Source of the DNA: Nonomuraea sp. NBC_00507
GTDB taxonomy: Bacteria > Actinomycetota > Actinomycetes > Streptosporangiales > Streptosporangiaceae
Assembly: GCF_036013525.1 (NCBI RefSeq)
Contig: NZ_CP107853.1
Location: forward strand, 12,630,371 to 12,694,370
Length of the DNA stretch: 64,000 nt
Direction: 5' to 3'
Part shown: piece after piece, positions 1-8,252 of the stretch
Layout of the letters: each line of letters begins with the position of its first letter
How positions within the stretch are numbered: the first letter of the stretch is position 1
The notes under the pieces: generated by a model
What the model saw: the letters and a program-made list of their open reading frames with translations, nothing else
Database searches by the model: none
What the model was told of the DNA's origin: nothing
Translations under genes and position numbers: made by a program

Positions 1-800
1 TCGATCTGCAGCTCCGTCACCCATTCGCTCTCGTCCTCCGGGCAGTGCAGGGAGATCTCTCTGGCCAGGCCGAGCGAGCGGTAGCCGTTCTCCTCGATCC
101 AGTGAGCCAGCATCTGGAACGTCGACCCCACCGCCTCCATCGACCCCTGGTGGATGATCGTGGCCGCCAGCTCGATGGGAGGCAGGTCGACGACTTCGAA
201 ATCATAGGAGCTGGGCGGCACAGAGACCGGCAGGCAGGTGTGCACCATGACCGAGCCGTCCTCCTCCTGGACGTAATAGGCCAGCCCGGGACCCACGACG
301 GACACGCCGGCCGCCTCCACCCGCCGGCAGATCTCCGCGAACAGCGGCTGGATCACCGGCCCGATGTCCTCGCCGTCGTAGCTCGCCGCCCTGGCGCTGA
401 GCTCGGCCACCCGCGCGGAAGGCACCCTCTTCAACAGGACCTCAGCAGTACGCATGTATCCCTCCGTCTCGATCGTGCGGAGCCTCGCCTCGACACTGCG
501 CAACCTGGCCAGGTCGGCGCTGATCTGGGCCTCGAGCTGGGCGCGGCGCATCCGTACCATGCCGTGCAGCTCCTCGGTGCTCACCTTCTCGTCGAGGATC
601 GCCCTGACCTGCTCCAGCGTGAAGCCGAGGTCCTTGATCGCGACGATGCGGTTGAGCCTGGACAACTGCGCGGCCTGGTACGACCGATAGCCGGTAACCG
701 GGTCCACGTGGGCCGGGCGCAGCAGGCCGATGGCGTCGTAGTGGCGCAGCATGCGGACCGACACGAGCCCCAGCCTGGCGAAGTCTCCAATGCTGAACAT
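1..800 (-). CDS. MerR family transcriptional regulator, C-terminus cut by window edge
   Basis: Reading leftward from the ATG at 800, the protein begins MFSIGDFARLGLVSVRMLRH, a MerR winged-helix N-terminus, followed by YDAIGLLRP and a conserved GYRSY segment. Residues ~75-105 form the usual helical dimerisation region, and the part beyond ~115 (AEVLLKRVPSARVAEL) resembles a GyrI-like effector-binding domain. The frame stays open to the window edge, so the C-terminus is missing. MerR/GyrI-like proteins bind small, often cationic or hydrophobic ligands and activate their promoter by untwisting it. The gene has its own MerR-type promoter just upstream (811-841), which suggests autoregulation. The ligand is unknown. 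Confidence 0.85.
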   Translation of the reverse strand, partial: MFSIGDFARLGLVSVRMLRHYDAIGLLRPAHVDPVTGYRSYQAAQLSRLNRIVAIKDLGFTLEQVRAILDEKVSTEELHGMVRMRRAQLEAQISADLARLRSVEARLRTIETEGYMRTAEVLLKRVPSARVAELSARAASYDGEDIGPVIQPLFAEICRRVEAAGVSVVGPGLAYYVQEEDGSVMVHTCLPVSVPPSSYDFEVVDLPPIELAATIIHQGSMEAVGSTFQMLAHWIEENGYRSLGLAREISLHCPEDESEWVTELQI

Positions 801-810
801 GGCCTCTCCA

Positions 811-841
811 GGTCTAGGGGCTGACACGGTGTCAGGGTCAA
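811..841 (-). promoter_or_regulatory. MerR-type promoter with operator inside a 19-bp spacer
   Basis: On the minus strand a TTGACC -35-like box (836-841) and a TAGACC -10-like box (811-816) are separated by 19 bp. The spacer holds a palindrome with 7-bp arms (CTGACAC-g-GTGTCAG, 821-835). An overlong spacer containing a dyad is the hallmark of promoters activated by MerR proteins. The -10 box lies so close to the ATG at 800 that the transcript would be nearly leaderless. Confidence 0.7.
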
Positions 842-880
842 CCTATGGCGATTTCCGGGGAATCAGGTTAATTTGAGTGC

Positions 881-896
881 TACCGAACGTTCGGTA
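881..896. promoter_or_regulatory. Palindromic operator, probably for the adjacent TetR regulator
   Basis: TACCGAACGTTCGGTA is a perfect 16-bp palindrome that ends 8 bp before the TetR ATG at 905 and runs into its AGGAG ribosome binding site. Position and symmetry fit a TetR-family autorepression site. Confidence 0.65.
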
Positions 897-904
897 GGAG
901 GATC

Positions 905-1597
905 ATGGACCTCAAGGACCGGGACGCGGACGCGAGCCGGCGGATCAGGACAGCGGCGGTGCTGCTGTTCGCCCAGCGGGGCTACGCGGCGACGAGCATT
1001 CGCGATCTGGCCAAAGAGGTCAACATGACCAATGCCGGTATCTATCACCACGTGTCGAGCAAGGAAGCCCTGCTGGCCGACCTCATGCGGGTCGCCCAGC
1101 GAGGACTGATCGACGCCGCCGAGCGCATGCTGCGCGACGTCCAGAGCCCCGCCGACCGCCTCGCCCTGCTGATCAGCTCGCTCACCGCGAGCCATGCGAG
1201 CGCCCCCATGACGACCCGGGTCATGGACGCCGAGCTCCGTTCCCTGACCCCCGGCTCCGCCGCCCTCGACGAGATCATCGCACTCCGCGACGCCTACGAG
1301 GACCACTGGAAGCGCGCCATCGCCGACGGCGTCTCAGCAGGCGCCTTCCGCATCGCCGACCAGAAGCTGACCCGCCTCGCCCTCATGTCCATGTGCACCG
1401 GCACCAGCGAGTGGTACCGCCCCGACGGGGACTCCACGCTGGAGCAGGTGTGCGCGGAGTTCGTGGCGATCGGCCTGGCCGCCGTACGCGCTCCCGTCCA
1501 GGTCGTCGCGGCCCTCGACCCCTCCCTGCTGCCCGACTTCCCTTGGGAGCCGCCGGATGCCAGAAACGATCCCCGACCTGTTGAGGCACGCCGCTAG
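905..1597 (+). CDS. TetR family transcriptional regulator
   Basis: This 230-residue protein has an N-terminal TetR helix-turn-helix at about residues 10-57, with the typical segments AAVLLFAQRGY, TSIRDLA and GIYHHVSSKEALL. It is followed by a helical ligand-binding domain. The gene lies first in an operon with an acyl-CoA synthetase and an enoyl-CoA hydratase: its 3' end overlaps the synthetase start by 41 bp. By analogy with TetR regulators of fatty-acid and aromatic-acid degradation the ligand may be an acyl-CoA, but that is inference from context. A perfect palindrome sits on its ribosome binding site, suggesting autorepression of the whole operon. The ATG at 905 is preceded by a good AGGAG site. 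Confidence 0.9.
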   Translation: MDLKDRDADASRRIRTAAVLLFAQRGYAATSIRDLAKEVNMTNAGIYHHVSSKEALLADLMRVAQRGLIDAAERMLRDVQSPADRLALLISSLTASHASAPMTTRVMDAELRSLTPGSAALDEIIALRDAYEDHWKRAIADGVSAGAFRIADQKLTRLALMSMCTGTSEWYRPDGDSTLEQVCAEFVAIGLAAVRAPVQVVAALDPSLLPDFPWEPPDARNDPRPVEARR

Positions 1598-3029
1598 ACA
1601 GTACGGCCGCCGTGAGTTCCTCCGTTTCCCCGACACCTCGCTGACCTTCGAAGACGCCGACGCCCAGTCGGATCGGCTGGCCGGCGCCCTGATCGACAAG
1701 GGCGTACGACCCGGCGATCGGGTCGCGGTCATGATGGACAACGTGCCCAGCTGGCCGCTCAGCTGGCTGGCGATACTCAAGGCAGGCGCGATCACGGTGC
1801 CGGTCAACGTCCGCTACCGGGCCGCCGACCTGGAGCACGTCCTGCGTGACTCGGGCGCCGTCGCCACGCTGACCACCGCCGAGCACGCCCCGCACATCCC
1901 GGGCACGGTCTACGCCCTCGACTCCATGCCCGGGTCACCACCCACCCGGCCCGTTCCCAGCACTCCCCACGATGTCGCGAATTTTCAGTACACGTCGGGA
2001 ACGACCGGCTTTCCCAAGGCCTGCATGCTCACCCACGACTACTGGCTCAGAACCGCCCAGATCGCTGCCGACCAGGCGCGGCTCCGCGACGACGACGTCA
2101 TGCTGATCGCCCAGGCGTACTCGTACATGGATCCCCAGTGGGCCACCCTCCTCTGCCTCATCGGCGGTATCCCGCTGGTGGTGCTCCCCCGCTTCTCCGC
2201 GTCCGGCTTCTGGCCCGCGGTCAGGGAGCACGGCGCGACGCTCACGTACGTGCTCGGCACGATGCCGCTCCTGCTGCACAAGCAGCCGCCCCACCCCCTT
2301 GACCGCGAGAACCGGATGCGGCTCGTGCTCTGCTCCGGCATCCGCCCCGACCTGCACCGGGAGTTCGAGGAGCGCTGGGGCGCGCCGTGGCGCGAGCTGT
2401 ACGGCTCCACCGAGAGCGGCCCCGACCTGGTGGTGCCCATCGACGCCGAGGAGACGGTGGGCACCGGCGCGATGGGCCTCGCGCCGCCCGGCAAGGAGGT
2501 TGTGCTCGACGAGGAGACCGGGGAGATCCTCGTCAGAGGCGTGCCCATGATGAACGGCTACTGGAACCATCCGGAGGCGACCGCCAGGGCGTTCAGAGAC
2601 GGCTGGTACCACACCGGCGACCTGGGCTTCCGCGACGCCCACGGCTACATCCACCACGCCGGGCGGATCAAGGACATGGTCCGCAGGGGCGGCGAGAACA
2701 TCTCGTGCGCCGAGGTCGAGAGCGTGCTCACCCAGCACCCCGCGGTGCTGCAGGCAGCTCTGGTGCCCATCCCCGACGACCTGTGGGGCGAGCTGCCGAA
2801 GGCGTTCATCCAGCTCCACCCCGGTCACCCGGCCGGCGTAGAGACCGCCATGAGCGTGATCGAGCATGCCAGGCAGCGCCTGGCCCGCTTCAAGATTCCG
2901 GCGTACGTGGAGTTCGTCGAAGGTTTCTCACTGACCCCGTCGGCCCGCATCGAGAAACGCCACCTGCTGCAACCCGAACGCGACCAACGCGCCGCACCCG
3001 CCATCCCCGTGGAGAAGGAGAGAGCATGA
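1557..3029 (+). CDS. Acyl-CoA synthetase (AMP-dependent, ANL superfamily)
   Basis: This 490-residue enzyme would activate a carboxylic acid to an acyl-AMP and then to the CoA thioester. The P-loop motif YTSGTTGFPK lies near residue 147, YGSTESG near 281 and GWYHTGDLG near 346, with a C-terminal ANL subdomain. At the A10 site near the C-terminus, where the family usually has a TPTGKI-type motif with the adenylation lysine, this protein reads TPSARIEK, so the G-K pair is A-R. This may mark a ligase subgroup or altered chemistry. It overlaps the TetR gene by 41 bp and the downstream hydratase by 4 bp (ATGA), so the three are co-translated. The substrate is not readable from sequence. Confidence 0.88.
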   Translation: MPETIPDLLRHAARQYGRREFLRFPDTSLTFEDADAQSDRLAGALIDKGVRPGDRVAVMMDNVPSWPLSWLAILKAGAITVPVNVRYRAADLEHVLRDSGAVATLTTAEHAPHIPGTVYALDSMPGSPPTRPVPSTPHDVANFQYTSGTTGFPKACMLTHDYWLRTAQIAADQARLRDDDVMLIAQAYSYMDPQWATLLCLIGGIPLVVLPRFSASGFWPAVREHGATLTYVLGTMPLLLHKQPPHPLDRENRMRLVLCSGIRPDLHREFEERWGAPWRELYGSTESGPDLVVPIDAEETVGTGAMGLAPPGKEVVLDEETGEILVRGVPMMNGYWNHPEATARAFRDGWYHTGDLGFRDAHGYIHHAGRIKDMVRRGGENISCAEVESVLTQHPAVLQAALVPIPDDLWGELPKAFIQLHPGHPAGVETAMSVIEHARQRLARFKIPAYVEFVEGFSLTPSARIEKRHLLQPERDQRAAPAIPVEKERA

Positions 3030-3757
3030 TCGAGATAACGGAACGCGACGAGGTCGCGCTGATCACGCTGGCCCGTCCCGAGAAGCTCAACGCCCTCACC
3101 GCGCAGATGCGCAGGGACCTGGCGGCGGCCGTGCGCGGGCACGGGGACGGCAAGAGCGTCAAAGGCATCGTGGTCACCGGCACGGGCCGGGCGTTCTCCG
3201 CCGGGGAGGACCTGCGGGAGGCCGCGGGCAAATCCCTCCTGGAGGAGGTGGAGCTCTTCCACGACATGACCAGGGCCGTGCTGGAGACCCGTGTCCCGGT
3301 GGTGGCCGCGGTCAACGGCATGGCCGTGGGCGGGGCCGCTGAGTGGACGCTGTGCTTCGACAGCCGCATCGGCACCCCGGCAGCCGAATACTTCTTCCCC
3401 GAGAACCACATCGGCCTGTCGATCTCGAACGCCTCCAGCTACCTGCTGCCCCGCCTGACCGGCGCCAGGGCACTGCGGCTGGTGCTCGACTCGGCCCGCC
3501 TGAGCGCCGAGGAGGCCCTGGCCGCGGGCCTCCTGGACGAGATCGCCGAGCAGGAGGCGTTGGTGGAGACGGCGATCGCCCGGGTGCGCCACTGGTCACG
3601 GCCGGGCACCGCCACAGACGTGCACCTCTCGCTGCTGCGCCCCGCGCTGACCGAGGTGGAGCGGGCCTTCGCCGTCGAGACGGAGGCCGCCAAACATGTG
3701 GAGGAAACCGGAATCGCCGAGGCGGGCATGCGGCGCTTCGTCGAAGCAAGGCCATGA
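3026..3757 (+). CDS. Enoyl-CoA hydratase/isomerase (crotonase) family protein
   Basis: This 243-residue protein has the crotonase fold. RPEKLNALT lies near the N-terminus and GTGRAFSAGEDL forms the first oxyanion-hole segment. AAVNGMAVGGAAEW supplies the second, followed by FPENHIGL and a C-terminal helical tail. It presumably hydrates or isomerises the acyl-CoA made by the upstream synthetase. The ATG at 3026 overlaps the synthetase stop (ATGA) and follows a GGAGAAGGAG ribosome binding site. A longer open frame begins upstream at 2387, but that part is antisense-like noise inside the synthetase. The exact reaction is unknown. Confidence 0.88.
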   Translation: MIEITERDEVALITLARPEKLNALTAQMRRDLAAAVRGHGDGKSVKGIVVTGTGRAFSAGEDLREAAGKSLLEEVELFHDMTRAVLETRVPVVAAVNGMAVGGAAEWTLCFDSRIGTPAAEYFFPENHIGLSISNASSYLLPRLTGARALRLVLDSARLSAEEALAAGLLDEIAEQEALVETAIARVRHWSRPGTATDVHLSLLRPALTEVERAFAVETEAAKHVEETGIAEAGMRRFVEARP

Positions 3758-3771
3758 CGCCCCGACACGAG

Positions 3772-3868
3772 CCGAGCGATGACGACGCGACCACCAGCCG
3801 AGCGACGGCGACGACCATCAGCTGAGCGACAGCGACGCGATCACCGGCTGAGCGACGGCGATCGCCGG
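3772..3868. repeat. Degenerate tandem repeat, about four units of 21-26 bp
   Basis: After the hydratase stop there are four related units, beginning at 3772, 3798, 3822 and 3848. Each starts C(C/T)GAGCGA(C/T)(G/A/T) and continues with GACG/ACC-rich sequence. The array fills the gap between two convergent genes and ends at the stop of the leftward PH-domain gene. Confidence 0.6.
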
Positions 3869-3872
3869 CTCG

Positions 3873-4484
3873 CTAGGGGATGACGATCGCCACGATCATC
3901 AGGACGACCGCGGCCGCCAGCACCGCGATCGCGTCGTAGGCCCAGACGACCCGGACCGGCGCCGCCTCCTCGTGACGGTGCCGGGCCGACTCGGCGCGCT
4001 CGCGGATCTGCTCGCCCACCCAGTCGGCGTGCGTCTTGCCCGCGAACGCCTCCGCCGCCGCCTGCTCGCCCTTGCTCAGCGTCGGCTCGGTGCGGAAGCG
4101 TCCTCGCTGCTGCCCGGACATGCCGCGGCGCTGCGCCTTGGCCCGCTCCCGCGCGCTGGCCATCGGCGTCCACAACCGCAGCACCTGCTCATCGCCGTGG
4201 TGCACGCTGATGGCGTGCGACACGCTCACGTCATCGATGGCCGCCCACGGCACGTGCGTCGTGCGCATCGGGTTGCGGCCCACCAGCTCGGACTCCGTGA
4301 ACACGGTCGCGGGCCGCAGCGCGACGAGGTAGACCAGCGCGGTCAGCACGCCGAGCACGGCCAGTGCCACCAGCGACGGCTTGCCGTTGTACTTGCTGAT
4401 CAGGTCCCAGACGTTGAACGCGACGAACGCCAACCAAACCCACGCCAGTACGAACGCGGCCCTGGAGCGGTAAGTCTGTTTCAC
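3873..4484 (-). CDS. PH-domain-like membrane protein
   Basis: Translated from the GTG at 4484 this is about 203 residues. Two hydrophobic segments lie near the N-terminus ([19 protein letters not shown] and [19 protein letters not shown]). A soluble beta-rich part follows ([30 protein letters not shown]), typical of bacterial PH-like domains. Then come a charged stretch and a C-terminal membrane segment ([18 protein letters not shown]). The GTG start overlaps the stop of the adenosine deaminase gene (GTGA), so the two are translationally coupled. An in-frame ATG further upstream at 4592 lies inside the deaminase and is unlikely. Function is unknown; actinomycetes carry many such proteins. Confidence 0.75.
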   Translation of the reverse strand: MKQTYRSRAAFVLAWVWLAFVAFNVWDLISKYNGKPSLVALAVLGVLTALVYLVALRPATVFTESELVGRNPMRTTHVPWAAIDDVSVSHAISVHHGDEQVLRLWTPMASARERAKAQRRGMSGQQRGRFRTEPTLSKGEQAAAEAFAGKTHADWVGEQIRERAESARHRHEEAAPVRVVWAYDAIAVLAAAVVLMIVAIVIP

Positions 4485-5554
4485 GGCCGCCACTTCAGCT
4501 GCGCGAACCCGGGCTTGATCACTCCGTTGATGAGCGCCAGCCGCTCGTCGAACGGGATGAACGCCGACTTCATCGCGTTGACCGTGAACCACTGCAGGTC
4601 ATCCCAGCCGTAGCCGAACGCCTCGACCAGCTTGGCGAACTCCAGCGACAGGCTCGTCCTGCTCATCAGCCGGTTGTCGGTGTTGACCGTGACCCGGAAA
4701 TACAGCCGCCGCAGCAGCCCGATGGGATGATCGGCGATCGACGCGGCGGCCCCGGTCTGCAGGTTGGACGTGGGGCACATCTCCAGCGGGATGCGCTTGT
4801 CGCGGACATAGGCGGCCAGGCGGCCCAGCTTGGCCGTGCCGTCACCGGCCACCGTGATGTCATCGATGATCCGCACGCCGTGCCCGAGCCGGTCGGCGCC
4901 GCACCATTGGATGGCCTGCCAGATCGACGGCAGCCCGAACGCCTCGCCCGCGTGGATGGTGAAGTGGGAGTTTTCCCGCTGCAGGTATTCGAACGCGTCG
5001 AGATGCCTGGTGGGCGGGTATCCCGCCTCCGCCCCCGCGATGTCGAACCCCACCACGCCCACGTCGCGGTAGCGGACGGCGAGCTCGGCGATCTCCATGG
5101 AGCGCGCCTGGTGCCGCATGGCCGTGAGCAGCGTGCCGACGCGGACGCCGCGGCCCTGCGAGCCCTGCTTGAAGCCCTCGAGCACCGCCTCGACGACCTG
5201 GTCCAGGGTCAGCCCTGTGGTGGTGTGCTGTTCGGGGGCGAAGCGCACCTCGGCGTAGACCACGCCGTCCGCGGCCAGGTCCTCGGCGCACTCGGCCGCC
5301 ACGCGGACGAGCGACTCGCGCGTCTGCATGACGCCGACGGTGTGGTCGAACGTCTCCAGGTAACGCTCGAGCGATCCGGAATCCGACGCCTCCTCGAACC
5401 ACTGGCGGAGATTGTCGGGATCGTTGGTGGGCAGCCGATCGTAACCGCTCTCCCGGGCGAGCTCGACGATCGTCTCGGCGCGCAGCCCGCCGTCGAGGTG
5501 ATCGTGCAACAACACCTTGGGAGCCCGGCGGATCTCGTCAAACGTGGGGCTCAT
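4481..5554 (-). CDS. add: Adenosine deaminase
   Basis: This 357-residue amidohydrolase converts adenosine or deoxyadenosine to inosine or deoxyinosine in purine salvage. Metal-site and catalytic motifs are visible: [10 protein letters not shown] at the N-terminus (HxH), GFDIAGAE in the middle, HAGEAFG (zinc His and catalytic Glu), RLGHGVRI, and the C-terminal [10 protein letters not shown] with the conserved Asp pair. Length matches the family. The start MSPTFDEI at 5554 is preceded by little non-coding sequence. It is separate from the nucleoside uptake operon at 8.7-15.5 kb but fits the same salvage theme. Confidence 0.93.
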   Translation of the reverse strand: MSPTFDEIRRAPKVLLHDHLDGGLRAETIVELARESGYDRLPTNDPDNLRQWFEEASDSGSLERYLETFDHTVGVMQTRESLVRVAAECAEDLAADGVVYAEVRFAPEQHTTTGLTLDQVVEAVLEGFKQGSQGRGVRVGTLLTAMRHQARSMEIAELAVRYRDVGVVGFDIAGAEAGYPPTRHLDAFEYLQRENSHFTIHAGEAFGLPSIWQAIQWCGADRLGHGVRIIDDITVAGDGTAKLGRLAAYVRDKRIPLEMCPTSNLQTGAAASIADHPIGLLRRLYFRVTVNTDNRLMSRTSLSLEFAKLVEAFGYGWDDLQWFTVNAMKSAFIPFDERLALINGVIKPGFAQLKWRP

Positions 5555-5578
5555 CCGCCCATGATATGACCAGCGGTC

Positions 5579-5929
5579 TCAGTCGCGGCCCGCGCTCTCC
5601 GGGGAGAAGGCAGGCAGGCACACGGCCACGTATTCAGCCCCCTCGGGACCCACGCTGTAGCGGACCTTCTCGCCCGGCGACGTCACCACCGACTGCCCGG
5701 CCGCGACCTCCGTCCGCCCGCCGTCGTGCTCAACGATCATCGTGCCGCGCAGGACCACGGTGTATTCGGCGAACGACGGCGTCTGCGCGGGCTCCTCCCA
5801 GCCCGGCGGTGCGGTCATGTGCGCGATGGAGATCTCCTCGTCGCCACTGTTGACGCGGCCGATGTGCTCGTCGATGAGCTTGCCGCCGGGTACGGGGATG
5901 CGGGCCGGGCCCTCGATCTTTCTCACCAC
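5579..5929 (-). CDS. Small cupin-domain protein
   Basis: A single-domain protein of about 116 residues with cupin motif features: GGKLIDEHIGRVN, SIAHMTAPPGWEEP, FAEYTVVLRGTMIVEHDGG, and VAAGQSVVTSPGEKVRYS. Only part of the usual metal-binding His set is present, so catalytic activity cannot be asserted. The GTG at 5929 lies 4 bp after the stop of the upstream lipoprotein gene, so the pair is probably one transcript. A longer open frame extends upstream to 6043 but overlaps the lipoprotein gene. Role unknown. Confidence 0.75.
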   Translation of the reverse strand: MVRKIEGPARIPVPGGKLIDEHIGRVNSGDEEISIAHMTAPPGWEEPAQTPSFAEYTVVLRGTMIVEHDGGRTEVAAGQSVVTSPGEKVRYSVGPEGAEYVAVCLPAFSPESAGRD

Positions 5930-5933
5930 GGGA

Positions 5934-6572
5934 TCAGTGTGCCACGTCGAGTACGAGCCGGTTGGGCGAGGACGCCTCGGTGAGCTGGAACGCCGCCTGC
6001 CTGGCCAGCACCAGGCCGATGCCGACGCGGCTCTCGAAGTCACCGGTGCGCACGACCTCGGTGAGGTTGCGCAGGTCGGCCTGGTAGACCGGGCCGCCCT
6101 TCCAGGTGAGCTCGCCGTCCTCCTCGTGTGCGTTCGCGGGGAAGAGCGTGAGCTGCAGGTAAGCGCCGCCGCGCACCTCGAGGGGCTTTCCGGAGCCGGC
6201 CTCCACGAACTCGTCCACCCATCTCACGCTGTATCCGGGGATATCGCCTTCGAGGTCGATGACCAGGCGGTCGTACGTTTCGTGGGACGCATACCGTACA
6301 GCCCTCACGACCGCGGGCCCCACGCCCGGCCGTGCGACGTCCACTTCCGCCGTGCTGGTCGGCGCGCCCGACTCGGGAACCAGCGCCGCCGATTCGGTCG
6401 CGGACGGGCTTTCGGGCAGGGCGGTCTGGGTGGCCGGGCCGCACGCCGTACCGCCGGCCGTGAGCAGGGCCAGGCAGGCGAGCGGGGCGGCGAGGCGGCT
6501 GCGCGCCCACCGGCCACCGGCCCGGGATGACGGTCGCATGCCTCGGTAGATGCCCAGCACGCGAGTCGGCAA
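5934..6572 (-). CDS. Secreted protein with AMIN-like domain, probable lipoprotein
   Basis: The protein is about 212 residues from the ATG at 6572, or about 201 from an internal ATG at 6539. A signal peptide (ARSRLAAPLACLALLTAGGTAC) ends at a cysteine with an imperfect lipobox (GTAC). A Ser/Pro/Ala linker follows, then a beta-rich C-terminal domain with AVRYASHETYDRLVIDLEGD, VRGGAYLQLTLFP and SPNRLVLDVAH. This pattern is typical of AMIN-like domains, which are found in cell-envelope proteins and bind glycans in some cases. It runs directly into the cupin gene. Function is unknown beyond envelope localisation. Confidence 0.75.
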   Translation of the reverse strand: MPTRVLGIYRGMRPSSRAGGRWARSRLAAPLACLALLTAGGTACGPATQTALPESPSATESAALVPESGAPTSTAEVDVARPGVGPAVVRAVRYASHETYDRLVIDLEGDIPGYSVRWVDEFVEAGSGKPLEVRGGAYLQLTLFPANAHEEDGELTWKGGPVYQADLRNLTEVVRTGDFESRVGIGLVLARQAAFQLTEASSPNRLVLDVAH

Positions 6573-6693
6573 GCCGCGTTTCGAGCGACCGGCGCGATCT
6601 TTCCTGGCCCTTTCGTGGAACGGGACCGACCCTCTACCCTGATCAGCTCACAAGGAGTCACACATGTGACTACGAGGTCATTCAGGAATGAGA

Positions 6694-6722
6694 AAGGGCC
6701 CCGCCAGGACGGCGGGGCCCTT
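6694..6722 (-). terminator. GC-rich hairpin terminator
   Basis: AAGGGCCCCGCC (6694-6705) and GGCGGGGCCCTT (6711-6722) form a perfect 12-bp stem with a 5-nt loop. It lies just downstream of the leftward MFS gene, so it most likely ends that transcript. It has no long U tract. Confidence 0.75.
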
Positions 6723-6731
6723 CGATCGTGA

Positions 6732-8165
6732 TCAGACGGTCTCGTAGACCTTGTCGCCGTCCGGCTCCACGGCCACGGCCTTGCGGCCGCGCAGCCCGGT
6801 CAGCGAGATCGCCAGCCCGACGAGGGCCAGCACCAGCGACACCACGATGGCCGCGCGCAGCGTGCCGATCGAGAGCGTCTCGCCACCCCCCGAGGTCAGC
6901 ACGGCGGTGACCGCGGCCAGCACGATGGCGCCGCCCACCTGCCCGGAGGTGTTGAGCAGCCCGGAGGCCAGCCCCTGCTCGTCGTCGTGCACGCCGCTGA
7001 CGGCCTGGATGTTGAGCGCGGGGAAGGACAGCGCGAACGCGACGCCCAGCAGCAGCATCCCGGGGATGACCATGCCGGCCAGGCTCGGCGTGCTGTCGAT
7101 GCCCAGGAAGATCGCGTAACCACCGGCCAACGCGGCCGCGCCGATGACGATCAGCTTGCCGGTGCCGAACCTGTCGGCGAAGTCGCCCATCTTGGTCGAG
7201 GTGAGCGCGACGAGCAGGCCCGCGGGCAGGAAGGCGAGCGCCGTGCCGAGTGCCGACCAGCCCAGCAGGATCTGGAAGTACTGCATGGCGACGAACTGGA
7301 AGGCGACGTACGAGCCGAAGAGGATCATCAGGCCCAGGTTGGCCCGCACGATGTGGCCGGAACGCAGGATGCCGAGCCGCACCAGCGGGTGCTTCATCCG
7401 CAGCTCGGTGAAGACGAACAGCCCGAGCAGCGCCGCCACGGCCACCAGCGAGCCGATGGTCCGGACGGAGGTCCAGCCGACCTCGGGCGCCTGGACGACG
7501 GTGAAGACCAGCAGCAGCATCGAGGCGGTGATCAGCACGGCGCCGAGCAGGTCGTGGCCGCCCTCGGCCCGCTCCTCGGCGCCCCGCGGCAGCACCCTGA
7601 GCGCGGCGACCAGCGCGATGATCGCTACGGGCACCGGCATCAGCAGCGTCGCCCGCCAGTCGAGCTCCGTCAGCAGGCCGGAGAGCACGAGGCCCAGCGA
7701 GTAGCCGCTGGCGCCGCAGGCGGTGAAGATGCTCAATGCCCTGTTGCGCTCCGGGCCCTCAGGAAAGGTCGTCGTAATGATCGACAATGCCGCGGGCGCG
7801 GTGAAGGCGGCCGACACACCCTTGATGAACCTGGCCGCGATCAGCAGCGCTCCGTCATCCACGATGCCACCGAGCAGCGACGCGACGGCGAAGACACCCA
7901 GAGCGACCAGGAACACCCTGCGCCGCCCGAGCAGGTCGGCGGTCCTGCCCCCGAGCAACAGAAGACCGCCGTAGCCGAGCACGTAACCGCTGACCACCCA
8001 CTGCAAAGACGACGTGCTCAACCCCAGGTCGTGCTGGATTGCGGGGAGAGCCACACCGACCATCGAGACGTCCAGAGCGTCAAGGAAGATCACCGCGCAC
8101 AGCACGGCGAGCAAGCCCCAGAGAGAAGAAAGAGATGCCGAAGTTGAAGAAGAGGAAGACGACAT
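6732..8165 (-). CDS. MFS drug/solute exporter, DHA2 (EmrB/QacA) type
   Basis: This 477-residue membrane protein has about 14 hydrophobic segments. The DHA2 motifs are clear: LDALDVSMVGVALPAIQHDL in the first helix region, LQWVVSGYVLGYG in the second, and the loop motif GGRTADLLGRRRVF. Proton-driven export of drugs or small metabolites is the family role; the substrate is unknown. It is divergent from a MarR regulator at 8253, and the 87-bp gap holds inverted repeats, so MarR probably represses it. A GC hairpin follows the stop codon. The N-terminus is Ser-rich. Confidence 0.9.
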   Translation of the reverse strand: MSSSSSSTSASLSSLWGLLAVLCAVIFLDALDVSMVGVALPAIQHDLGLSTSSLQWVVSGYVLGYGGLLLLGGRTADLLGRRRVFLVALGVFAVASLLGGIVDDGALLIAARFIKGVSAAFTAPAALSIITTTFPEGPERNRALSIFTACGASGYSLGLVLSGLLTELDWRATLLMPVPVAIIALVAALRVLPRGAEERAEGGHDLLGAVLITASMLLLVFTVVQAPEVGWTSVRTIGSLVAVAALLGLFVFTELRMKHPLVRLGILRSGHIVRANLGLMILFGSYVAFQFVAMQYFQILLGWSALGTALAFLPAGLLVALTSTKMGDFADRFGTGKLIVIGAAALAGGYAIFLGIDSTPSLAGMVIPGMLLLGVAFALSFPALNIQAVSGVHDDEQGLASGLLNTSGQVGGAIVLAAVTAVLTSGGGETLSIGTLRAAIVVSLVLALVGLAISLTGLRGRKAVAVEPDGDKVYETV

Positions 8166-8194
8166 GGATCAGAACAATACATGCATCAGCATCT

Positions 8195-8208
8195 AATGCA
8201 AGCGCATT
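8195..8208. promoter_or_regulatory. Inverted repeat, candidate MarR operator
   Basis: AATGC-AAGC-GCATT lies midway between the divergent MFS and MarR genes. Related TGCAT elements occur at 8182-8186 and 8218-8222. Position suggests joint control of both genes by MarR. Confidence 0.5.
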
Positions 8209-8252
8209 TAATTCCGTTGCATAAGGTTTAGCGGAGTGGTAACCTCCGCGAC

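Noticed and set aside
45..824. Long rightward open frame of 259 codons
   Set aside because: It is antisense to the MerR gene; its His/Arg/Asp-rich translation is typical of a GC-rich shadow frame and shows no family motif.
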